Below are positions 1-7,114 of a stretch of DNA of 64,000 nt, piece by piece. The notes under the pieces were generated by a model, which did not search any database, was not told where the DNA came from, and was given only the letters and a program-made list of their open reading frames with translations. The stretch is from JAVXCQ01 sp036659415. GTDB taxonomy: Bacteria > Bacillota > Negativicutes > Acidaminococcales > Acidaminococcaceae. Location: assembly GCA_036659415.1 (NCBI GenBank), contig JAVXCQ010000002.1, forward strand, positions 1 to 64,000, read 5' to 3'. The position numbers and the translations under genes were made by a program. The stretch's first letter is position 1, and each line of letters opens with the position of its first letter.

Positions 1-129
1 CACTACCGCATGTTCTTCATCCGTCAGCCTAAAACAATAGGGCTTTCGTTCTATTTTAGATACCGTGCCTTTTGGTCTGCCTGCACCCGGGCGTGCGCCG
101 CCTCGTCCATCTACTTGTTTTTTCTCCAT
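1..129 (-). CDS. partial small protein with N-terminal Gly/Arg-rich GRPKGT segment
   Basis: The reading frame is open on the minus strand from an ATG at 129 to the window edge, giving 43 codons with the C-terminus missing. An AGGGGG Shine-Dalgarno lies 7-8 nt upstream. The N-terminus is MEKKQVDGRGGARPGAGRPK, followed by a basic stretch and then a segment containing FRLTDEEH. GGARPGAGRPKG tails followed by an FRLxxEE segment are common in small, often ribbon-helix-helix-like, proteins of plasmids, phages and conjugative elements; that comparison is from memory of the family. The start codon lies inside the preceding 47-aa gene in another frame, so the two are probably translationally coupled. 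The function is unknown. Confidence 0.6.
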   Translation of the reverse strand, partial: MEKKQVDGRGGARPGAGRPKGTVSKIERKPYCFRLTDEEHAVV

Positions 130-254
130 GTATTTATCCCCCTAACTACAAAATAAACTACAGCACAACCCCAAATAACATATGTCAAAATGTTTTTTTC
201 GCAAAAAATACCGGCGGTAGCCAAAACAAGCATAAACAAGTCTGTAATCTTCAT
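111..254 (-). CDS. 47-aa small hydrophobic membrane protein
   Basis: This minus-strand ORF starts with ATG at 254 behind a purine-rich AGGAAAGGAAAAAAG site and ends with TAG at 111-113. The predicted protein has a hydrophobic segment from about residue 5 to 17, a second from about 22 to 38 (including TYVIWGCAVVYFVV), and a basic tail ending RKNK. It looks like a small one- or two-span membrane protein. Its 3' end overlaps the start of the GRPKGT protein, and the 28-aa peptide gene lies 78 nt upstream on the same strand, so the three probably form one leftward operon of the integrated element. I do not recognise the family. Confidence 0.55.
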   Translation of the reverse strand: MKITDLFMLVLATAGIFCEKNILTYVIWGCAVVYFVVRGINTWRKNK

Positions 255-332
255 TGTCTTTTTTCCTTTCCTGTGTTAGAATACCCCCAAGAAGGGGTGA
301 GCGGTTATGCCGCCGCTCTTCGGCTTGTGCCG

Positions 333-419
333 TTATCTAAGCAGGTTAGCGATTGTTTGAATCACTGTGGCTAAACTTGCAAGGATAACGGCTATTTTTT
401 CTGCTTTTTCAAGGTTCAC
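333..419 (-). CDS. 28-aa hydrophobic peptide, type I toxin-like in character
   Basis: A GTG-start ORF of 28 codons runs from 419 to a TAA at 333-335. An AAAGGAAG Shine-Dalgarno lies about 10 nt upstream and a strong promoter at 451-479. The peptide begins MNLEKAEKIAV and continues as one amphipathic or hydrophobic helix ending in NLLR. Short charged N-terminus plus a single hydrophobic helix resembles type I toxin or holin-like peptides, but I cannot match it to a named family. GC-rich hairpins follow the stop (302-321 and 284-296). Expression is supported by promoter, SD and short 5' UTR; toxicity is only a hypothesis. Confidence 0.5.
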   Translation of the reverse strand: MNLEKAEKIAVILASLATVIQTIANLLR

Positions 420-450
420 ATTTTTTTCACTTCCTTTCCCCTACACCTAT

Positions 451-479
451 ATTATACTATATATTATGATTATTTGCAA
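451..479 (-). promoter_or_regulatory. promoter of left-edge small-gene operon
   Basis: On the minus strand, -35 TTGCAA (479-474), a 17-nt spacer and a perfect -10 TATAAT (456-451) lie about 25 nt upstream of the expected 5' UTR of the 28-aa peptide gene. Confidence 0.7.
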
Positions 480-510
480 TACTTTATTTCAATTGGTGGA
501 GTATAAAATT

Positions 511-709
511 ATGGAAAACACTAATGGGAATACGTAAATAATGTTTTTTCCGATAACGAAGGCGAATTAAATCCTGATTCAGTTGTCAAGGAATACTTGA
601 TAACTGCTTCCGAGTTTTGGATGTGAAAAATTCAAAATATAGCAAATCTTTAACAGTCGTTCCTTTAAAATCAAAAAAAGATAAGATAACAAAATATTCA
701 CAGATATGA
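511..709 (+). pseudogene. decayed RhuM-like fragment followed by a toxin-like fragment
   Basis: A GGTGGAG site precedes ATG at 511, but the frame stops after 8 codons. Another frame at 540-626 reads NVFSDNEGELNPDSVVKEYL followed by ITAS. This resembles the conserved part of RhuM-family proteins, where an N(I/V)F..GEL....V.KE.L.TAS pattern precedes DGK. It ends at a TGA. The next frame, 623-709, contains KNSKYSKSLTVVPLKSKK, reminiscent of the central strand of PemK/MazF toxins. Both pieces are far below family length and are broken by stops, so I read the stretch as remnants of accessory genes. The family assignments are from memory. Confidence 0.35.
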
Positions 710-724
710 AATCTTATCTTTTTT
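673..724. terminator. bidirectional A/T-flanked hairpin
   Basis: A 14-bp perfect stem (674-687 with 711-724; core GATAAGAT/ATCTTATC) encloses a 23-nt loop and ends in a T-run on either strand. It follows the decayed ORFs. Confidence 0.5.
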
Positions 725-762
725 GTGGCCAAACTAAAAATTTTAATGTGCAATTTAAAAAC

Positions 763-802
763 AAATAAAAAAATGACCGCCTCTGCGTCAACAGAAACGG
801 TC
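763..802 (-). terminator. leftward intrinsic terminator-like hairpin
   Basis: GACCG (775-779) pairs with CGGTC (798-802), and TCTG (782-785) with CAGA (792-795). On the minus strand a T-run follows. No leftward gene lies directly upstream. The remaining bases between here and the integrase (803-900) hold only the integrase SD AAAGGAG at about 894-900. Confidence 0.45.
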
Positions 803-910
803 GTGTAACTTACCCCACAGCAAGCAAGGTTGATTACGCTATTAATTATATCACATAGCTACTCAGCTCTGCTACTGCACACCCAAAAACAGTAAAGGAG
901 CTGATTTTTT

Positions 911-1996
911 ATGGCCAGAAACAAAAAACGAGAAGATGGCAGAGTTAAAGTATCAAAAACCTTTGACGGCAAGCGTATGTACTTTTATGGCGCTACCGAT
1001 AAAGCGGCAAGAGCAAAACTAGCAGAGTTCGAGGCCGCGCAACAAGAGCTGCAATACAACTCCGATATGCTCTATATGGATTGGATAATCGTATGGCTTG
1101 ATATTACTAGGGACAATTTATCCCCATCAACAATAGCAAGCTACAAACAAGTAATTGACCTGCATATCCTACCAGAACTTGGAGCTTATGCACTATGTAA
1201 CCTATCGCCAATACTACTACGTAAATTTATTGCAGATAAAAAAGCAACTGGTCTGTCAAGTCGAACAGTTGACTACATCTACACGCTGATCAAGGCAAGC
1301 TTAAAGCAAGCAGTATTTGACGACTTGTTGCAAATTAACCCAATGACGAAGGTCCAAAAACCTAAAGTCACTAAAACTCGAGAGATGGTAGCCCTCACTA
1401 AAGAACAAGCAAAACAACTCATCGACACCATTGCAACTGATGAGATTAAACGCCTTTTTAGCGTTGCGCTCTCAACCGGCTTAAGACGGTCAGAGCTTTT
1501 AGGATTACGCTGGCAGGATATAGATTTTGAGCATAAAACGCTATCTGTTAGGCAAACTGTTATCAAGGTCAAAAGCATAACCATGATCAGCAAAACAACA
1601 AAAAATCAATCAAGCAATCGTACAATATCACTTGATGATAAAACCTTAAACTTACTAAAAAAACAAAAAACAGCTAACTTTGCTGAGCGCATCGGTAACC
1701 AAAAATATATTAACTTTGATTTAGTTTTCCCGGGCGCGAACGGTAATCCACGCAACCCCGATTGGGTAACCAAAATGGCAAGAGATTATGGCAAAAAAAT
1801 AGGCTTGCCACAAGGTTTTAATTTTCACTCTTTGCGCCATACTCACGCAACGCTTTTGCTAAAAGCTGGTGTACATTTTAAGTTAGTGCAATCAAGATTG
1901 GGTCATGCTACATTTGCTCAAACAATGGATACATATAGTCATATAACGCCCGATTTAGATATAGATGTTGCGCAAAAAATCGCAACTATATTTTAG
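911..1996 (+). CDS. int: tyrosine recombinase / phage-type integrase
   Basis: This 361-aa site-specific recombinase would catalyse integration and excision of the mobile element on its left. Residues 1-50 look like an arm-binding domain, about 55-145 a SAM-like core-binding domain, and about 160-355 the catalytic domain. Catalytic residues are visible: Arg192 in GLRRSE, His306 and Arg309 in HSLRH, His332 in LGH and the nucleophile Tyr342 in DTYSHI. The ATG at 911 has SD AAAGGAG. It sits head-on to two tRNA-Leu genes, the usual position of an integrase beside its tRNA attachment site. After the TAG stop the frame stays open for 17 codons to a TAA at 2048-2050. Confidence 0.92.
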   Translation: MARNKKREDGRVKVSKTFDGKRMYFYGATDKAARAKLAEFEAAQQELQYNSDMLYMDWIIVWLDITRDNLSPSTIASYKQVIDLHILPELGAYALCNLSPILLRKFIADKKATGLSSRTVDYIYTLIKASLKQAVFDDLLQINPMTKVQKPKVTKTREMVALTKEQAKQLIDTIATDEIKRLFSVALSTGLRRSELLGLRWQDIDFEHKTLSVRQTVIKVKSITMISKTTKNQSSNRTISLDDKTLNLLKKQKTANFAERIGNQKYINFDLVFPGANGNPRNPDWVTKMARDYGKKIGLPQGFNFHSLRHTHATLLLKAGVHFKLVQSRLGHATFAQTMDTYSHITPDLDIDVAQKIATIF

Positions 1997-2044
1997 TGCT
2001 GGGGTCAAACTGGGGTCAAGCCCACGCAAGACTTTTTGGTAGTC

Positions 2045-2082
2045 AAATAAAAATAGCGACTTTCGAGAACCTCGAAAGCCGC
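2045..2082 (-). terminator. terminator of the tRNA-Leu unit
   Basis: A 12-bp stem with one mismatch (2056-2067 with 2071-2082, core CTTTCGAG/CTCGAAAG) is followed on the minus strand by TATTTTTATTT. Confidence 0.75.
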
Positions 2083-2096
2083 TTGCTTACTTATTA

Positions 2097-2180
2097 TGGT
2101 GCGGTTGGCGGGATTTGAACCCGCACGGGTCTCCCCGCCACCCCCTCAAGATGGTGCGTCTGCCGTTCCGCCACAACCGC
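2097..2180 (-). tRNA. tRNA-Leu(GAG)
   Basis: Cloverleaf on the minus strand, 84 nt including an encoded CCA end (2097-2099). The acceptor stem is GCGGTTG/CAACCGC. The anticodon stem CCATC/GGTGG encloses loop TTGAGGG, giving anticodon GAG. The long variable arm and GGTTCGAATCC T-arm are typical of tRNA-Leu. It is the likely integration target, being next to the integrase. Confidence 0.95.
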
Positions 2181-2205
2181 GAAAATCAGTTGAACAATAT
2201 AAATA

Positions 2206-2291
2206 TGGTGCGGCCGAGAAGATTTGAACTTCCACAGGGTTGCCCCTACTAGCTCCTGAGGCTAGCGCGTCTGCCGTTCCGCCACGACCGC
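2206..2291 (-). tRNA. tRNA-Leu(CAG)
   Basis: Minus-strand cloverleaf of 86 nt with encoded CCA. The acceptor stem is GCGGTCG/CGGCCGC with one G-U pair. The anticodon stem CTAGC/GCTAG encloses CTCAGGA, giving anticodon CAG. It lies 25 nt upstream of tRNA-Leu(GAG), and the two are presumably cotranscribed. Confidence 0.95.
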
Positions 2292-2315
2292 GTATCGTAC
2301 ATTGGCAACGCTAAT

Positions 2316-2344
2316 ATGATAGCATATCACTTTACAGCCGTCAA
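2316..2344 (-). promoter_or_regulatory. promoter of the tRNA-Leu pair, overlapping the upstream stop codon
   Basis: -35 TTGACG (2344-2339), 17-nt spacer, -10 TATCAT (2321-2316) on the minus strand. The -35 box overlaps the TGA stop of the lytic transglycosylase gene (2341-2343). Confidence 0.65.
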
Positions 2345-2934
2345 TAGTTTCCTAACTGATTTTTATACAGCTGATAGTACACTTCTCTATCATAAAGCAC
2401 TTTACGCACATACTCCCTCGTATCTACAAAGGGAATATCGTCAATCTGAGCAAAATCCGTATCCCAACCATAGCGAGTAATCCATTCTCTGGTATTACCA
2501 CGTCCGGCATTATAAGCCGCTAGCATTAATACCCAATTCAGGTTGAACTCGTACTCCAGTTCGCCTAGGTACCAACAGCCCATGCGAATGTTAGTCTGAG
2601 GTGTACCCAAGTCCTCCACCGTAAAATTATTCATACCCATGGAAGAAGCAATCCAGGTTCCTGTTTGTGGCATAATTTGCATGAGTCCTAAAGCGCCTGG
2701 TTTAGACTGGGCGTCCACCTTAAACCCGCTTTCATTTTTAATCACAGCTGCCACCAAAAAGGGGTCCAGTTTATTTTTTTTGCTATATTCTAAAATTTCA
2801 GCTTGATAGGGCCAGCAATAAACATATTTTTTTTGTATCATATTCGACGCCCACAACTGCCACCCTAGAAAAAGCAAACAGGCCAAAACGGCTAGTCGTA
2901 AACTCCAGGTATGTGGTTGTTTTTTTTTGGCCAC
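2341..2934 (-). CDS. membrane-anchored lytic murein transglycosylase, GH23/Slt type
   Basis: This 197-aa protein should cleave the MurNAc-GlcNAc bond of peptidoglycan with 1,6-anhydro ring formation, outside the cytoplasmic membrane. A basic N-terminus and hydrophobic segment (about 13-30) form a signal anchor. The Slt fold follows at about 50-180, with the catalytic Glu68 in KNESGF and the motifs GALGLMQIMPQTG and AAYNAGRGN. The start is GTG at 2934 with SD GGAGG 9 nt upstream. It is the last gene of the polA-mutM-coaE minus-strand group, 19 nt after coaE. Confidence 0.88.
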   Translation of the reverse strand: MAKKKQPHTWSLRLAVLACLLFLGWQLWASNMIQKKYVYCWPYQAEILEYSKKNKLDPFLVAAVIKNESGFKVDAQSKPGALGLMQIMPQTGTWIASSMGMNNFTVEDLGTPQTNIRMGCWYLGELEYEFNLNWVLMLAAYNAGRGNTREWITRYGWDTDFAQIDDIPFVDTREYVRKVLYDREVYYQLYKNQLGNY

Positions 2935-2953
2935 CGTTTTATCCCTCCAGCTT

Positions 2954-3544
2954 TTAAAGTAACTGCTTCCAGGCTAGGTTCACCTGCTGTTTCGTAGCTT
3001 CTAAAGTACCACTATTATCAATAATAACTGTGGCATATTTTTTCTTGTCTGTTAAGGTCATTTGTTGTGCAATACGTGCACAAACTTCTGCTCTAGTCAT
3101 GTTGCTGCGAAGCATAGCTCGGCGCACCTGTTCTTCCTCGGTTACAGCCACCAGCCACACTTCGTCCACCTTTTGGTGCCAGCCGCACTCAATTAAGAGC
3201 GGCACATCCAAAACAGCTATTGGGGTCTGCTGTTCTTTTTGCACCGTAACAAAGGTGCTTGCTTGTTGCCACACATAACTATGAATAATATTTTCCAATT
3301 TTTGAAGCGCTCCTGGGTTGTGAAAAACTAGCTCGGCTAAGGCCGGTCTGTTAATCTCCCCGTTTGTAGCCACAAAGCTACTACCCAAAGTAGCCAATAC
3401 CTGCTCATAGCACGTTGTTCCCACTAGCAAGGCTGTTCTTGACTCAGCATCGGCATCGAAAATAGGCGCCCCTTTGGCCGCTAATAAAGCTGCTACCGTA
3501 CTTTTACCGGAAGCAATACCTCCCGTTAACCCCAGAACTTTCAT
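2954..3544 (-). CDS. coaE: dephospho-CoA kinase
   Basis: CoaE phosphorylates the 3'-hydroxyl of dephospho-CoA, the last step of coenzyme A synthesis. The 196-aa product has a P-loop at residues 8-15 (GGIASGKS) and the family's later LDVPLLIECGW segment. I place the start at ATG 3544 because AAGGAGGAGGGC directly precedes it and the protein then opens MKVLGLTGG as in the family; an in-frame start farther upstream (to 3598) would overlap mutM and add an unrelated extension. It lies 10 nt after mutM, in the same order as in many Firmicutes (polA-mutM-coaE). Confidence 0.93.
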   Translation of the reverse strand: MKVLGLTGGIASGKSTVAALLAAKGAPIFDADAESRTALLVGTTCYEQVLATLGSSFVATNGEINRPALAELVFHNPGALQKLENIIHSYVWQQASTFVTVQKEQQTPIAVLDVPLLIECGWHQKVDEVWLVAVTEEEQVRRAMLRSNMTRAEVCARIAQQMTLTDKKKYATVIIDNSGTLEATKQQVNLAWKQLL

Positions 3545-3554
3545 GCCCTCCTCC

Positions 3555-4376
3555 TTACTGCTGACAATGCGGACAATAAGTAGTGCCGCGCCCAGCAACT
3601 TTAGTGGTAGCTAAAAGATGGCCGCATTTTTTGCAAGGTTCGCCGCCACGACCATAAACCAAGAGGTAGTGTTGATTGCTACCCTGTTTGCCTTCGCCAT
3701 CCTTATAATCGCGAAAGGTCGTACCATGATTTTTAATGCCTTGCTTAATTACTTTATTAATACCTTTAATTAAGCGTACAAGTTCTTTTTCGGACAAAGA
3801 ATTAGCAGGCTTTTGTGGTAAAACTCCGGCTGTCGCCAACGCTTCATCGGCATAAATATTACCTAAACCAGCAATGACTTTTTGGTCTAAAATAACCCCT
3901 TTAATGGCAGCTTTCCGTTTTTGACAAACCGTCTGCAAATACTCCGGTGTTAACTCCGGACTAAACGGCTCAGGACCCAAAGTATCATAGCCTTCAATAC
4001 TAATGTCATCGTTAATAATTAAATGCAGTGTACCAAAAGTGCGAATATCACAAAACCACAAGGTTTGATCCCCTGTCAGTTCAAACTTGACCTTGGCATA
4101 GGCCGGTTCTTCGGCCCCTTGAGCCGTCGCAATGAGTGCCCCCGTCATGCGCAAATGAATGACCAGTTTTAAATTAGTTTGAAACTCAAGTGTCAAATAT
4201 TTACCCTTACGTTTAACAGCTTGAATACATTGCCCCACCAAAACATTGGCAAAAGTTTCTGCTGATGGGTGTTGTATGAGGCGCGGCAAACGCACCTCAA
4301 CTTTTTTAATTATTTTCCCCACAATATGTGGTATTAAAGTTTTTCTTACTTGCTCGACTTCTGGCAATTCCGGCAT
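3555..4376 (-). CDS. mutM: formamidopyrimidine-DNA glycosylase (Fpg/MutM)
   Basis: This 273-aa bifunctional glycosylase/AP lyase removes 8-oxoguanine and formamidopyrimidines. The N-terminus MPELPEVE supplies the catalytic Pro2 and Glu3. The helix-two-turn-helix region is around 150-225 (AGLGNIYADEAL). The C-terminal zinc finger has four Cys in CKKCG and CPHC spacing (about 248-271). The length is normal. It lies 13 nt downstream of polA, suggesting co-expression of repair functions. Confidence 0.95.
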   Translation of the reverse strand: MPELPEVEQVRKTLIPHIVGKIIKKVEVRLPRLIQHPSAETFANVLVGQCIQAVKRKGKYLTLEFQTNLKLVIHLRMTGALIATAQGAEEPAYAKVKFELTGDQTLWFCDIRTFGTLHLIINDDISIEGYDTLGPEPFSPELTPEYLQTVCQKRKAAIKGVILDQKVIAGLGNIYADEALATAGVLPQKPANSLSEKELVRLIKGINKVIKQGIKNHGTTFRDYKDGEGKQGSNQHYLLVYGRGGEPCKKCGHLLATTKVAGRGTTYCPHCQQ

Positions 4377-4389
4377 CTCTCTAATCCCC

Positions 4390-6993
4390 CTATTTGGTTT
4401 CCGCCCAGTTTTTCCCCCAAGCTACATCGGCTAAAAGTGGTACTTGTAAATTCGCAGCCTTTTCCATCGTAGTTTTAACCAGCGCCGCAACTTTTTCACG
4501 TTCACTCTCCACTACTTCCAGGACTAATTCATCGTGTACTTGTAATAATAAACGGCTTTGAAAGCCTCCCTGCGTTAAAGCCGTTTGCACATTAATCATA
4601 GCGACTTTGATGATATCCGCCGCTGTTCCCTGAATAGGGGTATTAATGGCAGTGCGCTCCGCAAAACTGCGGAGATTAAAATTAGCATTATTAATATCAG
4701 GCAGATATCTTCTTCTGCCAAAAAGTGTTGTTACATAACCTTGTTGTTTGGCCGTGGCAATTGCTTGCGTCATATAAGTTTGCACACCGGTATAGCGAGC
4801 AAAATAATTGGCGATATATTTAGCTGCTTCTGCACGGCTAATATCCAACTGTTTGCTTAACCCATAATCGCTAATCCCATAGACAATGCCAAAATTAACC
4901 GCTTTCGCTTTGGAACGCAGAAGCGGTGTCACCTCGGCTAAAGGCAACCCAAAAACTTCTGCAGCTGTCCTAGCATGAACGTCCTGACCTTGAGCAAACG
5001 AATCCAAAAGCAAAGGGTCCTCGGCAATATGTGCCAATACTCTTAGTTCCACTTGAGAATAGTCGCAGGACAAGAGCCAATCATAGCCCGCTCCTGGCAC
5101 AAACATGGTACGCATCCGCTTACCAATCTCCGTACGCGTAGGTATGTTCTGCAAATTAGGCTCCGTACTAGACAGCCTTCCTGTAACCGTCACCGTCTGC
5201 TGAAAATGAGTATGTACCCGTCTGGTAACGGGATTAATCAGTGGACGTAACCCCTCTAGATAGGTGGAATACAGTTTAGATAGCTGGCGATGTTCCAAAA
5301 TCGTTGTAATGATGGGGTGCTGGCCGCGCAATTGTTCTAGAACACTCACATCGGTAGAATAACCGGTTTTCGTTTTTTTAAGTGCTGGTAAGCCCAGTTG
5401 TTCAAAGAGCAACACGCCGAGCTGCTTGGGCGATTTGAGGTTAAACTCACTCCCGGCTTCTTCGTAGGCTAGTTTTTCCAAGGCAAGCAACTTAATCCGG
5501 AATTCTTCCGTAATGGTCGCCAACATAGTTTCGTCTACAGCCAGCCCGTATAATTCAATACGTGCGAGTACCGCCGCCAAAGGTAATTCAATGTTTTCAT
5601 ACAAAGCCGTCAAGGCTTTAGTTTTAATCTCTTCTTGCAAAACCTTGGCCACCGCGTCCAAATCTTGTAACGCATCTCCAGAGCTTTGTCCTAAATAACG
5701 CTCCGTCAGCTGACCTAATTCATAGGTATTAGCACCAGGCTCCAAAAGATAGGCGGCTAAAGTCACATCGTGAATAATTCCCTGTACTTCCACCTGTTGC
5801 GTTAAACAAGCCTTAATAATTTCTTTGCTTTCGCTCACTATTTTCTTTTGTTCGCCATCGGCTAGCCACGCATAAACTTCGTTCCACAGCTCTTGCGAAC
5901 CTTCAAAAACATAGGTTTGCTGAGCAAAAAGCAATTGGAAATCCTGCAAATACAGTTGTGGAATAGTCCCCCCCACTGTCGTAGTAAAACAAGTTGGCAG
6001 GTGTGCGGCTTGAATTTTGGCAAAAAGAGCTACGGCCTGCGCCCGTTCCGTAACCAATACCGGGGGCACAGCTGGTGGTGCTACCACTTCTTCGCCAAAC
6101 AAAGCAAAACTTAGCGGTGCGTTAGAGCCTAATGCTAGGGAAAACCGCGACCACAGATTGCGAAATTCCAACTCTTGCATGAGGCTTTCAGCTTCTTTAT
6201 TCATAGGCTCCACACAATAAGCAGCCAAATCAAGGTTGAGCGGTACTTCTGTACAAATCGTGGCTAATTTTTTGGATAGCAAGGCCAAATCCCGGTTAGC
6301 CGTCAATTTTTCTTTCAGGCTTTTACCCGCAATTTCGTCAATATGAGCCAAAACATTTTCTACCGATTGATATTCAACAATAAGCTTCATGGCCGTTTTA
6401 GGTCCTACTCCCGGTACACCCGGAATATTATCCGAAGCATCGCCCATTAACCCTTTGAGATCAATTAATTGGAGGGGCTTAAGTCCTTCATAATTAGCTT
6501 GAAACTCTGCCACATCAAAAACCTGAATATCAGAAATACCTCTTTTGGTATAAAAAACTTTGACGTTCTCATCTAATAGTTGTAGCTCATCTCGGTCACC
6601 GGTAACAATAATCACTTCCGCCCGATCGGCAGTATGTTTGGCAAAAGTACCGATAATATCATCTGCCTCATAACCGTCCAGTTCCAGCGTACTAATATTC
6701 ATGGCAGTTAACAGTTCTCTGGCCAAGGGAAATTGTTCCGACAATTCGCTGGGGGTCGGCTTGCGCTGTGCTTTATACTCATTATACAGTGCTGTGCGAA
6801 AAGTAGTGCGGGACTTATCAAAAGCCACCAACATCCATTTCGGTTGTACATCATTAATTAATTTCAGCAACATATTACAAAGCCCATATACAGCTCCCGT
6901 ATGCACGCCCTTTTGGGTCATTAAAGGCGGTAACGCAAAAAAGGCCCTATGAATAAGGCTGCTTCCATCAACGACTAAAAATTTCTCTGCCAT
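4390..6993 (-). CDS. polA: DNA polymerase I
   Basis: This 867-aa Pol I fills gaps in excision repair and processes Okazaki fragments. Residues 1-290 are the 5'-3' exonuclease/FEN domain (DGYEADDIIGT, GVGPKTA). About 310-470 is the 3'-5' exonuclease fold, but I do not find the DxE of motif ExoI, so proofreading is probably lost, as in Bacillus or Thermus Pol I. The polymerase domain carries motif A DYSQVELRVLAHI, motif B RSKAKAVNFGIVYG and motif C QVHDELVLEV. It leads the polA-mutM-coaE-transglycosylase group behind a promoter at 7026-7053. Confidence 0.96.
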   Translation of the reverse strand: MAEKFLVVDGSSLIHRAFFALPPLMTQKGVHTGAVYGLCNMLLKLINDVQPKWMLVAFDKSRTTFRTALYNEYKAQRKPTPSELSEQFPLARELLTAMNISTLELDGYEADDIIGTFAKHTADRAEVIIVTGDRDELQLLDENVKVFYTKRGISDIQVFDVAEFQANYEGLKPLQLIDLKGLMGDASDNIPGVPGVGPKTAMKLIVEYQSVENVLAHIDEIAGKSLKEKLTANRDLALLSKKLATICTEVPLNLDLAAYCVEPMNKEAESLMQELEFRNLWSRFSLALGSNAPLSFALFGEEVVAPPAVPPVLVTERAQAVALFAKIQAAHLPTCFTTTVGGTIPQLYLQDFQLLFAQQTYVFEGSQELWNEVYAWLADGEQKKIVSESKEIIKACLTQQVEVQGIIHDVTLAAYLLEPGANTYELGQLTERYLGQSSGDALQDLDAVAKVLQEEIKTKALTALYENIELPLAAVLARIELYGLAVDETMLATITEEFRIKLLALEKLAYEEAGSEFNLKSPKQLGVLLFEQLGLPALKKTKTGYSTDVSVLEQLRGQHPIITTILEHRQLSKLYSTYLEGLRPLINPVTRRVHTHFQQTVTVTGRLSSTEPNLQNIPTRTEIGKRMRTMFVPGAGYDWLLSCDYSQVELRVLAHIAEDPLLLDSFAQGQDVHARTAAEVFGLPLAEVTPLLRSKAKAVNFGIVYGISDYGLSKQLDISRAEAAKYIANYFARYTGVQTYMTQAIATAKQQGYVTTLFGRRRYLPDINNANFNLRSFAERTAINTPIQGTAADIIKVAMINVQTALTQGGFQSRLLLQVHDELVLEVVESEREKVAALVKTTMEKAANLQVPLLADVAWGKNWAETK

Positions 6994-7025
6994 TATGCCA
7001 CCACTCTCTTTTTTACATTCTAGTT

Positions 7026-7053
7026 ATTATATCATATTGAACACTTCTAACAA
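7026..7053 (-). promoter_or_regulatory. polA promoter
   Basis: -35 TTGTTA (7053-7048), 16-nt spacer, -10 TATAAT (7031-7026) on the minus strand, about 33 nt before the polA ATG. Confidence 0.6.
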
Positions 7054-7054
7054 A

Positions 7055-7096
7055 AATAAAAATCTTGCTATCAGCGTTGATAGCAAGATTTTTTAT
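7055..7096. terminator. terminator of the aminotransferase gene (bidirectional)
   Basis: A 13-bp perfect stem AATCTTGCTATCA/TGATAGCAAGATT (7061-7090) with loop GCGT. A T-run follows on both strands. It lies just after the aminotransferase stop and abuts the polA -35. Confidence 0.8.
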
Positions 7097-7114
7097 TGAT
7101 CTTTCTATTTTTAT

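Noticed and set aside
72..374. 100-codon plus-strand ORF at the left edge
   Set aside because: It lies opposite three better-supported minus-strand small genes with a promoter and SD sites. Its composition is typical of antisense translation.
2001..2022. Direct repeat TGGGGTCAA x2 after the integrase as an att core
   Set aside because: The two copies are only 2 nt apart and outside the tRNA. A true att core should match the tRNA 3' end and recur at the far end of the element.
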